7,391 nucleotides of DNA from contig USLW01000094.1 of the NCBI GenBank assembly GCA_900555605.1, positions 1-7,391 on the forward strand, in the 5' to 3' direction. The notes below the pieces were generated by a model that ran no database searches, was not told the DNA's origin, and was given only the letters and a program-made list of their open reading frames with translations. Shown piece after piece: positions 1 to 5,814 of this stretch. This stretch comes from an uncultured Clostridium sp. (GTDB lineage Bacteria; Bacillota; Clostridia; UBA1212; UBA1255). The translations under genes were made by a program, and so were the position numbers. Each line of letters begins with the position of its first letter. The stretch's first letter is position 1.

Positions 1-41
1 CGTCGTCGTCCCCAGAAAGCATGTACGGGTGCAGAAACAGA

Positions 42-812
42 TCAGCGGTTCAATTCTGCGGTAAAATCTATGCTTCTGGCGGTAATTTGGACCCAGGCCG
101 GTTTAAAACCGCTCCTGCGCGCATTTCTTGCAGAGCGAATATTCGACCACGCACAGCAGTAAAAAGGAACGATTTCTCTCTTTAAAATCTCCGCCGCCAG
201 ACCTGACGTCAGCGCAGAGGCAATGGTCTGCCTTCTGTATTCCGGCAGAACATCCACGCCGATCTGCCACATGGTCCTGCAGTCCGCCGAGCAGCCCGCA
301 AGCCCCACTAATTTTCCATTGTCAAACGCGCCTAACGCCAGCCGGTCCAAATGCCTGCGCTTTTCACATAAAGCATTCCGCCATTCGGGCAAGTAATATG
401 CTGCGAAATCCTCCGGTTTCAGAAGTCTTGTCTCATATCCGCATACCAGCGGCTTCAGCAGCTCCGTATCCGGCAGAAAATACTCCGCCATAAAGCAAAT
501 ACACATCCCGTACTTTTTCAGGATATCATTCAGAACATACAGATTCGGTGTTTCAAAGCAGTGCGCAGTCTCATAGCGGTCAAGATACCGTTTTGTATCT
601 TCTGCAATCTCAGGAGATACCGAAGCAACGATATTGCTGCCGTATGAGGTTAAATCGCAGAAAAACGGCAGCTCCAGATAGGCTCTCGCCTGCGGATTGA
701 CTGACGAAATTACCACCTTATTGGCGGATAAAGTAAAATCCTCAGCCGCACATCCGCTGTCTGCCGCAGATTGTTCCATAGCGATTCTTAAAATCTCACA
801 ATTTGTCATCAT
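42..812 (-). CDS. GNAT family N-acetyltransferase
   Basis: Predicted cytoplasmic acetyl-CoA-dependent N-acetyltransferase; the substrate cannot be read from sequence. Of 256 residues, about 1-125 form a family-specific N-terminal region and about 128-245 the GNAT core. Motif A is visible at residues 184-210 (IGVDVLPEYRR then QTIASAL) and a motif-B-like segment at 221-236 (AWSNIRSARNARRSGF). The pyrophosphate-binding pattern R/Q-x-x-G-x-G/A has Thr196 where Gly is usual. Length fits the larger clostridial GNAT proteins I recall. Two ATG codons are adjacent (812 and 809); the ribosome site AAGGGAG (822-816) lies 3 nt from the first and 6 nt from the second, so 809 is the likelier start. No signal peptide or membrane segment is seen. 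The gene sits behind its own promoter just beyond the recombinase stop. GC-rich compared with the interior, so probably host backbone. Confidence 0.9.
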   Translation of the reverse strand: MMTNCEILRIAMEQSAADSGCAAEDFTLSANKVVISSVNPQARAYLELPFFCDLTSYGSNIVASVSPEIAEDTKRYLDRYETAHCFETPNLYVLNDILKKYGMCICFMAEYFLPDTELLKPLVCGYETRLLKPEDFAAYYLPEWRNALCEKRRHLDRLALGAFDNGKLVGLAGCSADCRTMWQIGVDVLPEYRRQTIASALTSGLAAEILKREIVPFYCCAWSNIRSARNARRSGFKPAWVQITARSIDFTAELNR

Positions 813-928
813 CTGCTCCCTTTTCCGTCTGTCATCCGGCCGCCGCTTCTATCAGCAGCCCGTATTCCTCCTGCTGACACGGGGTCCGCATTCTGCAGGA
901 AAGTCCCGTATCGTCGGTAATCATTTTT

Positions 929-957
929 ATTATACAATAGCTGTCCCTTGCGCACAA
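929..957 (-). promoter_or_regulatory. Predicted sigma-A promoter of the GNAT gene
   Basis: On the minus strand a perfect -10 TATAAT (934-929) follows a weak -35 TTGTGC (957-952) with an exact 17-nt spacer. Transcription would begin near 922 and leave a leader of roughly 110 nt before the GNAT start. The -35 lies only 5 nt beyond the stop codon of the recombinase, so the promoter is at or across the presumed element edge. A 19-codon ATG frame (891-832) lies in the leader. Confidence 0.6.
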
Positions 958-962
958 GCCGG

Positions 963-2081
963 CTAATCCGGGTAAAAAAATTTCATTTGTGTAGGTTGTA
1001 AGTTTACAATACAGACATCAATGGTGCCCTGCTTTATCGTTTCCGCAGTACAGTTTCCGCCTTTTTCAATCCGTCCGGCGCAACGCCATACAACTTCGCC
1101 GCTGTGTGTAGTTATTCTGCGAAAGTTTCGTCCGCATTCTCCGCATTTGATTTTTCCGGAAAGTGAATTACCAGAAGAAAAAAGGTTACATTTTCTTTCC
1201 GACTTTCCTTTTTCACTCACTGTGACATTGCTCCGCCGTCTTCTCTCATCCTGAACGGCATTAAAAGCTGCAACATCAATTATGCCGACATGATTATTTT
1301 CATACAGATATTTTTTTATCTTGCCGTTATTCTTTTCCTGCGTCTGCTTCAGTACATCCGGTAAATAGGTTTTTTGAAGAAGAACATTCCCGACATATTT
1401 TTCGTTTGAAAGGATTTTATCAATTGAGGAACTTGTCCATATTTCTTTTCCTGTGGGTGAAGGAATGGCTCTGCTGTGTAATTCCTTTGCAATTTTTGAC
1501 AGACTGTATCCATAAAGGTACAAAGCAAATATCAGTTTCACATTCTCAGATTCCATAGGATCAATCATCAGATTGCCATCAGAATCATGCTGATAGCCGT
1601 AACAAATACGATTTGCAAGCCCGGAAACTCCAGTTGTAAATCCGAAATCGAGTCCCCATTTGATGCTTCTGCTTTTTATCATACTTTCTTCCTGCGCTAC
1701 CGCTGCGTGGGTTGTCATTCTGAATTCATTCCTTTCTTCGCTTAGTTTTATTCGTTCGGTTTCAAAGTGCACATCGACATTTAGCCTTTTCAATTCCCGT
1801 ATTACTTTCAGAAAGTCAACCGTGTTTCTTGCAAACCGGCTGACCAACTTTGTTATAATGAGATCAATTTTCTTTTTCCGACAATCTTTCAACATAAAAT
1901 TGAACTGCCTGCGTTTTTTCTTATTCAGACCACTCGCTGTATCTACATACATTCTGAAGAATATGTAATCCTGATTGGATGTAACTAAGTTCTCATAATC
2001 TATCTGCTGTGCTTCCAGACTGTACTGTTGTATATCAGCACTACTGCTGACGCGGCAGTACACAGCAACTCTTTGTGCCAT
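963..2081 (-). CDS. Large serine recombinase (resolvase/invertase family site-specific recombinase)
   Basis: Site-specific DNA recombinase that would cut and rejoin attachment sites through a serine-DNA intermediate. Starting at 2081 it has 372 residues: resolvase catalytic domain about 1-145 with YCRVSS (nucleophile Ser12) and the arginine motif SRFARN (81-86); recombinase domain about 155-285; zinc ribbon about 308-345 with Cys313, Cys316, Cys334 and Cys344. The frame is open for 13 more codons to an ATG at 2120, but 2081 is chosen because AAAGGAG (2095-2089) lies 7 nt upstream and the family consensus begins there. It ends about 28 residues after the last zinc ligand, so it lacks the long coiled-coil tail of 500-residue phage and transposon integrases. 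It may be a naturally short member or may have lost its end at the element junction. Probably the mobility gene of the surrounding element; its partner attachment site was not identified. Confidence 0.9.
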   Translation of the reverse strand: MAQRVAVYCRVSSSADIQQYSLEAQQIDYENLVTSNQDYIFFRMYVDTASGLNKKKRRQFNFMLKDCRKKKIDLIITKLVSRFARNTVDFLKVIRELKRLNVDVHFETERIKLSEERNEFRMTTHAAVAQEESMIKSRSIKWGLDFGFTTGVSGLANRICYGYQHDSDGNLMIDPMESENVKLIFALYLYGYSLSKIAKELHSRAIPSPTGKEIWTSSSIDKILSNEKYVGNVLLQKTYLPDVLKQTQEKNNGKIKKYLYENNHVGIIDVAAFNAVQDERRRRSNVTVSEKGKSERKCNLFSSGNSLSGKIKCGECGRNFRRITTHSGEVVWRCAGRIEKGGNCTAETIKQGTIDVCIVNLQPTQMKFFYPD

Positions 2082-2097
2082 TGTAATTCTCCTTTGC

Positions 2098-2131
2098 AAA
2101 AGAAAAAGCCATAACAGCATTTACCGTTATG
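2098..2131 (-). terminator. Terminator-like hairpin in the recombinase leader
   Basis: Read on the minus strand, CATAACGG (2131-2124) pairs with CTGTTATG (2117-2110) as an 8-bp stem with one G-U pair and a 6-nt loop, followed by GC and a T-rich run (TTTTTCTTTT, 2107-2098). That is the form of an intrinsic terminator, but it sits immediately upstream of the recombinase ribosome site and no minus-strand gene is seen for more than 1.5 kb upstream. It could act as an attenuator or as a block to read-through into the recombinase gene. Confidence 0.4.
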
Positions 2132-2164
2132 ACTTCAATCATAATTTTTTGTTTGATTATTAAA

Positions 2165-2200
2165 TATACAGACCTGCACGTTTTAGCACAGGTCTGTATA
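2165..2200. repeat. Perfect 12-bp inverted repeat upstream of the recombinase
   Basis: TATACAGACCTG (2165-2176) is repeated exactly inverted at 2189-2200, with 12 nt between. No T-tract follows on the plus strand and only a weak AT stretch on the minus strand, so a terminator is not the best reading. Its place 84 nt upstream of the recombinase start, in the gap shared with the divergent regulator gene, suits a protein-binding operator or a recombination site. Function is inferred. Confidence 0.6.
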
Positions 2201-2367
2201 CTTATCGTGTCTAATCACCATGAAAAAGATATTTTTGCGGTTTCAGATGAGAGATTTGAATTCGTGTGTGGGAATTATGCGCATAATCTTAAGGGCTTGC
2301 GTTTATTTTTCATTGTTATATCATAGAAATATGCAACCATTGGTTGAACTTTATAAAACAAATGCGT

Positions 2368-2386
2368 TATTGTTCTATAAACAATA
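2368..2386. promoter_or_regulatory. Candidate operator over the XRE -35 box
   Basis: TATTGTT (2368-2374) and AACAATA (2380-2386) form a dyad with 7-bp arms and a 5-nt centre. It covers the -35 element and the first part of the spacer of the predicted XRE promoter, the usual position for autorepression by a dimeric XRE protein. That the downstream XRE protein binds it is inference. Confidence 0.4.
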
Positions 2387-2398
2387 TCTCAATATAAT
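2370..2398 (+). promoter_or_regulatory. Predicted sigma-A promoter of the XRE gene
   Basis: TTGTTC (2370-2375) and a perfect TATAAT (2393-2398) are separated by 17 nt. The start of transcription would be near 2405, giving a leader of about 35 nt with the ribosome site GAGGG at 2429-2433, 6 nt before the ATG at 2440. Confidence 0.65.
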
Positions 2399-2439
2399 AC
2401 AGATGTAGCTACAAATAAAAAATGAAATGAGGGCTCAAT

Positions 2440-3297
2440 ATGACTATTGGCGAAAGAATAAAGCAACTGCGAAAAACAAATGATGTTACACAGGAAAAAT
2501 CAGCTGATTATCTTAACATATCATATCAAGCAATATCAAAATGGGAGAACAATACCGCTTGTCCCGACATATCTCTCGTTGTACCACTTGCAAACTTTTT
2601 CGGTGTAACCACAGATGTAATACTCGGTCGAGATGAAGAAGAACCAAAAAATGAAATTAAAGAATTCAAAAAAGAAGGGTCTCGCCTTGAAAATTTAGGT
2701 TTAGTGAAAGAGCAAATACCTCACTGGCGTTCAGCGGTGTTAAAGTATCCTAAAAATTTTGAATGTTTGATTATGTTAGCATATTCACTTTTTGGAACAA
2801 GTCATTCAGGTGTTTTTGATGATGATGAAACAAATAAATGTATTGCTGAGGCTATTGAAATATGTGAGAGGATTATGGAAGATTGTACAGAAAACTGTCA
2901 CAGAAACTCGGCGACACAGATACTCACTATGATATACGGTGATGATCACAGACCCTTCTATGATGAAGAAAAAGCCGAAAAATATGCTTTAGAAGCATCA
3001 AATGTATATTGTTGCAGTGATGTTTTGCTTGTTTCTGCATATGGATACACATCAGAAAAAGCAATGAAACAAAAGCACCGAAACACGATAGCATTCATCG
3101 ATTTTCTTCATGGGAATATTGTGCATTCATTTTACCAAAATGTCGATGAATATATCTCGGCATTAAAAACCATGCTCGGAATATGGAACGCAATATTTTA
3201 TGATGGAAATTTCCTTTTTTATCATTGCAGAATAGCAGAAATTTATAGATATTTAGCTAAAAAATATGCAGAGCTTAACGATAAAAAAAGCTATTGA
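2440..3297 (+). CDS. XRE family transcriptional regulator, truncated by a frameshift
   Basis: DNA-binding regulator. Residues about 6-60 form a Cro/C1-type helix-turn-helix, with the recognisable blocks ERIKQLRK, YLNISYQAISKWEN and ANFFGVTTDVILG. From about residue 70 to the end the protein is helix-rich and TPR-like, with no enzymatic motif; such tails in related regulators usually mediate oligomerisation or sensing. Start 2440 is supported by GAGGG with 6-nt spacing. The frame runs to TGA at 3295-3297 (285 residues), but the end is abnormal: in the A7 run at 3283-3289 one extra A moves the reading out of the frame that continues as coding sequence to 3526. Removing one A would give a 361-residue protein. 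The DNA-binding part is intact, so the short form may still bind DNA. Divergent from the recombinase gene, it is a candidate regulator of that gene or of itself. Confidence 0.85.
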   Translation: MTIGERIKQLRKTNDVTQEKSADYLNISYQAISKWENNTACPDISLVVPLANFFGVTTDVILGRDEEEPKNEIKEFKKEGSRLENLGLVKEQIPHWRSAVLKYPKNFECLIMLAYSLFGTSHSGVFDDDETNKCIAEAIEICERIMEDCTENCHRNSATQILTMIYGDDHRPFYDEEKAEKYALEASNVYCCSDVLLVSAYGYTSEKAMKQKHRNTIAFIDFLHGNIVHSFYQNVDEYISALKTMLGIWNAIFYDGNFLFYHCRIAEIYRYLAKKYAELNDKKSY

Positions 3298-3526
3298 ATC
3301 ATTATATCAAGCAAAAAAGCACGCTCTGGACTATATGAATATTCTTGATGGAGAACAGCATTATACAAGCATTTTTGTTTGCAAAGCAACTCATAAAAAT
3401 TCGAGCACATCTAAAAATTTTAAAGGCTCTGAACTTGATTTAATAAGAGATACTTTAAACGATAAAGCATTTGATTTTATGCGAGATACAACTGAATTCA
3501 AAGAATTCAATCAGTCTATTAACTGA
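3266..3526 (+). pseudogene. Frameshifted C-terminal part of the XRE regulator
   Basis: This frame is +1 relative to the XRE gene and continues it after the A7 run (from about 3290: AIESLYQAKKHALDYMN onward) to a TGA at 3524-3526. It provides about 78 residues that look like the natural helical end of the same protein. No ribosome site precedes the ATG at 3266, which lies inside the upstream gene, so separate translation is unlikely. Either the gene is broken, or the run is a sequencing error, or a fraction of full-length protein is made by slippage on A7. Confidence 0.7.
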
Positions 3527-3540
3527 AAATCAATAATATT

Positions 3541-3564
3541 ACAGTGTGAAAAGTTACGCACTGT
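3541..3564. repeat. Hairpin 1 downstream of the XRE gene
   Basis: ACAGTGTG (3541-3548) pairs with CGCACTGT (3557-3564) as an 8-bp RNA stem with one U-G pair and an 8-nt loop. It starts 14 nt after the stop of the XRE remainder and has no T-tract. It stands 13 nt from a second, stronger hairpin. Confidence 0.5.
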
Positions 3565-3577
3565 GATATCCTTCGGA

Positions 3578-3613
3578 CAGCAAAACAGGCAGATAGATGT
3601 GCCTGTTTTGCTG
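3578..3613 (+). terminator. Hairpin 2, perfect 14-bp stem, probable (bidirectional) terminator
   Basis: CAGCAAAACAGGCA (3578-3591) is exactly inverted at 3600-3613 around an 8-nt loop. The core CAGGCA/TGCCTG is flanked by A4 and T4, the form of a bidirectional Firmicute terminator whose T-tract is part of the stem. It lies 52 nt after the XRE reading frame and about 290 nt beyond the stop of the convergent ATPase gene, so it could end both transcripts. The T-run is only four long, so efficiency is uncertain. Confidence 0.55.
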
Positions 3614-3899
3614 ATATGCTGCTGTTGTTGTGAGAGTTCAAACCTTTCTGCAAAGGGAAAACGGTCTTTTTGATCTACGCGCACCATTAAAAAATTGCTC
3701 ACCTGAGTTCTTCCTCGAAATTTCTCAATTCCCCGTTTCTGTCAATAAAAAAAGCCGAGAGCGTCCCCACTTGCCTGTAAGCAATCGTGCGCCAGTTGTT
3801 TCATTGCATTTTATATAATCAAGGGTTTCTGATTTAATATTCATTTTTTCTCATTCTTTTCGTATTATTTCTATTTGTTGTGTAGCCATTATACAGACT

Positions 3900-5699
3900 T
3901 CAGATTGTATTTAAATATTCCTCAACATTGAGATATTCTATGTAATTCTCCATCGTAGGTTCACCACGATAGATAACATACCTGCCGGTGATCTTTCCAA
4001 ATTGATGCTCTGTATCGGCACATTTTTGTTTGTCTGCCAAGTGATGGTACTGAGCGGCGACAGCTTCGGTTGAATGCTTGATCTCATAGATTTTGCAAGT
4101 AAGTGTTGACGGATCGCAGACAACCATATCAAACTCGCCGATGGCAAACTGAAGTTTAAAGACCCGCATTTTCGGATTTGCCAATTTCGTTTCCAAAAGG
4201 ACGATCTCTTCCATCATTCTGCCTTTGATTTCGCTGCGGATACGATCAAGAATGGCATTCCTTTCGGCGATATCAAGTGTGTTGAATACACTGTCAGAAA
4301 TAAGGCTTTGTACCAACGCTTCCGCCTGAACATAGCGCATGCCGGGTTGGGTAATAACGGAAAGAGTGTCTTTCTGATTTACGTTGGGAATATGCATGAT
4401 ATCAATATCCATAACAAGATCAAGCAACTTCAAATACTCTTGGATCTCCGCCACATGCGCATCGTTAACTGCAACCAGCTGCTCTTCCTTGTTGAGAATC
4501 TCTAAAGCCGCTTTGAACTTTCCGGTAACGGTTTCAAGATCAATACGGTCAAGAATATCATTTGGTTTACTGCGTTCACGGCGGAGATTCGCAGCTGAAA
4601 CAGACAAATCATTTGATTTGAAGGTACGTGTCAGCGTTTCCACCGTGAAACGGTGGTTCATATCCTCGACCACGCGGTTGATTGCGCTTGTCAATTCTTT
4701 TTTATCATACAGTTCCCGCAGATTTCGGAAATGCCCGCCATCCTGATAGCACTGTAATGAGTGCTGAATGTTCCTCGCTATGGCGCTGTCAATATACTCG
4801 CTTGCTTTTTCTGTGCTGGCAAATACGGAATCCTCATTGTAATTTACGCCGCTGAGACTCATCGTTCCGCCGTAACGGATATATTCGTCGATACCACTCT
4901 TGCCGAGAACACTCTCAAACTCACGATAAGGGATGAAAGTGGTGTGGATTATGATGCATCGATCAAAAAGCTGCTCATCTTCGGAAAAGAGAAAGCTGAG
5001 GGAGTCTGTACCGGAAAGAATGATTTTCATACCGGAGGCAGCAAAAATATCAGAGAGCAACGCGGCTCCTTCAATGAAGTCCTGCATCAGCGTGACCTCA
5101 TCAATGAAAACGTAGTGATACCCCAAAGATTCCAACCGGTTGAGGTCTGCATTGACATCTGCCAGCGTATCGGAAGACTTGATCTGCATAAAGACCGAAT
5201 GCTGCAGATCGTCTTCGCTCATATCAGCAACGATCTGACGGATCAGCGTTGTCTTACCGGTCCTGCGCAGCCCGTAGAGAATCATTACCTTTTCGGTTGT
5301 GTTGTCGGAAACATATTCTTTGAGCTTGTCAAAGCAAGCTCTTCTTTTGAAACTCTTAACCGGAGCTGCATATTTTTTCAACGCCTCGCCGATGCGGACA
5401 TAGGTGCGGAAAGAATCCGCTTCTGTTTTTTTGTTAATGCCCTTTGGTGATTCCTTCGGCAAAGATGCTTTCAGACTTTTCAACTCTTTCTCAAGCGTTT
5501 TTCTGTATGCAATTTGCGTTTTCAGTTCAGCAGCTTTTTCCGAATCCACATAATTCTCTTTGCGCTTGCCACCAATAGTAACGCGGTGATAGAAATATTC
5601 CCCGCCGTTAATTCTCTTTGTCGTGATACTGCCTAGGGGTAAAGCAGAAATCTCTCGTTCAAGTTCAATTATGCGATTTTGCGTTTTGCTTTTATCCAT
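3900..5699 (-). CDS. ATPase of the AAA_14/DUF4143 type with an N-terminal DUF6788-like module
   Basis: A 599-residue cytoplasmic P-loop ATPase of unproven biological role. Residues 1-80 hold a coiled-coil-prone, basic and aromatic module (PLGSITTKRI, EYFYHRVTI, a Lys/Arg-rich stretch, then a helix) resembling short domains known from mobile elements (DUF6788-like, from memory). Residues about 115-260 are the ATPase: Walker A GLRRTGKTT (143-151), Walker B YVFIDE (196-201), sensor-like ILSGTDS (227-233). A helical middle follows, and about 495-575 resembles the PD-(D/E)XK nuclease fold of DUF4143 proteins, with Asp524 (GEFDMVV) and EIK (539-541). Start 5699 is chosen because AGAGAGG (5713-5707) lies 7 nt upstream and the promoter -10 lies between it and the alternative ATG at 5780. 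The gene appears monocistronic and is not disrupted. Relatives are often orphan cargo genes; defence, DNA processing or regulation are all possible. Confidence 0.85.
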   Translation of the reverse strand: MDKSKTQNRIIELEREISALPLGSITTKRINGGEYFYHRVTIGGKRKENYVDSEKAAELKTQIAYRKTLEKELKSLKASLPKESPKGINKKTEADSFRTYVRIGEALKKYAAPVKSFKRRACFDKLKEYVSDNTTEKVMILYGLRRTGKTTLIRQIVADMSEDDLQHSVFMQIKSSDTLADVNADLNRLESLGYHYVFIDEVTLMQDFIEGAALLSDIFAASGMKIILSGTDSLSFLFSEDEQLFDRCIIIHTTFIPYREFESVLGKSGIDEYIRYGGTMSLSGVNYNEDSVFASTEKASEYIDSAIARNIQHSLQCYQDGGHFRNLRELYDKKELTSAINRVVEDMNHRFTVETLTRTFKSNDLSVSAANLRRERSKPNDILDRIDLETVTGKFKAALEILNKEEQLVAVNDAHVAEIQEYLKLLDLVMDIDIMHIPNVNQKDTLSVITQPGMRYVQAEALVQSLISDSVFNTLDIAERNAILDRIRSEIKGRMMEEIVLLETKLANPKMRVFKLQFAIGEFDMVVCDPSTLTCKIYEIKHSTEAVAAQYHHLADKQKCADTEHQFGKITGRYVIYRGEPTMENYIEYLNVEEYLNTI

Positions 5700-5729
5700 A
5701 ACAATACCTCTCTTGTTTTCTTGCACCTT

Positions 5730-5758
5730 ATTATACCCGTAATCGTGCAGATTATCAA
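5730..5758 (-). promoter_or_regulatory. Predicted strong sigma-A promoter of the ATPase gene
   Basis: On the minus strand TTGATA (5758-5753) and TATAAT (5735-5730) are separated by exactly 17 nt, a near-consensus promoter. The start of transcription would be near 5723, about 24 nt before the ATG at 5699. This excludes the longer reading from 5780, which begins upstream of the promoter. Confidence 0.75.
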
Positions 5759-5776
5759 GGGTATAATGGGTATAGT
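5730..5776. repeat. Three 9-bp boxes around the ATPase promoter (operator candidates)
   Basis: GGGTATAAT (5759-5767) is followed directly by GGGTATAGT (5768-5776), and ATTATACCC (5730-5738) is the exact inverse of the first. The inverted box contains the -10 element, and the box at 5759-5767 abuts the -35. One pair thus forms a dyad with 9-bp arms and a 20-nt centre, roughly two helical turns apart from centre to centre plus one more (29 bp), on the same DNA as the promoter. The layout suits a repressor operator; the binding protein is unknown. Confidence 0.55.
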
Positions 5777-5814
5777 CCAAAAAATAATTTTGATCACAAT
5801 GCAGGTTTGGAGCA

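Larger units (their letters stand above)
2132..2439. other. Divergent control region between recombinase and XRE gene
   Basis: About 310 nt without a supportable gene. It is AT-rich and contains an unusual number of dyads: the 12-bp inverted repeat (2165-2200), a perfect 14-bp palindrome ATTATGCGCATAAT (2274-2287), CAACCATTGGTTG (2334-2346, 6-bp arms around one base), and a 7-bp-arm dyad over the XRE promoter (2368-2386). Short open frames on the plus strand here have no ribosome site or recognisable family. I read the region as regulatory for the two divergent genes, with a clear promoter only on the plus side. Confidence 0.5.
3527..3899. other. Non-coding stretch between convergent genes, with decayed coding traces
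   Basis: About 370 nt with no gene I can support. The left part holds the two tandem hairpins. On the minus strand, a 20-codon ATG frame (3804-3742) breaks at a T7 run (3753-3747), after which a neighbouring frame reads a protein-like IDRNGELRNFEEELR to a TGA at 3699. Neither half matches a family I recognise and no good ribosome site is present, so I treat this as a possible remnant only. The part from about 3820 to 3890 is T-rich and featureless. Confidence 0.4.

Noticed and set aside
1..41. CGT triplet repeat and a possible short minus-strand gene start at the left edge
   Set aside because: Too little sequence to judge and no ribosome site before the ATG seen there.
2129..2408. Two overlapping short plus-strand frames before the XRE gene
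   Set aside because: No ribosome sites; they pass through palindromes and the XRE promoter; sequences not recognisable.
3511..3702. A 63-codon minus-strand frame over the tandem hairpins
   Set aside because: Much of it encodes the perfect inverted repeat, no ribosome site is present and no family is recognisable.
1009..3898. ATACAGAC at 1009-1016, 2166-2173 and 3891-3898 as recombinase sites
   Set aside because: Eight-base matches in AT-rich DNA are not significant and flanking bases do not agree.
4761..5450. A 229-codon plus-strand open frame inside the ATPase gene
   Set aside because: It is antisense to the conserved ATPase domain, has no family-like motifs and no ribosome site; it is explained by codon bias of the real gene.
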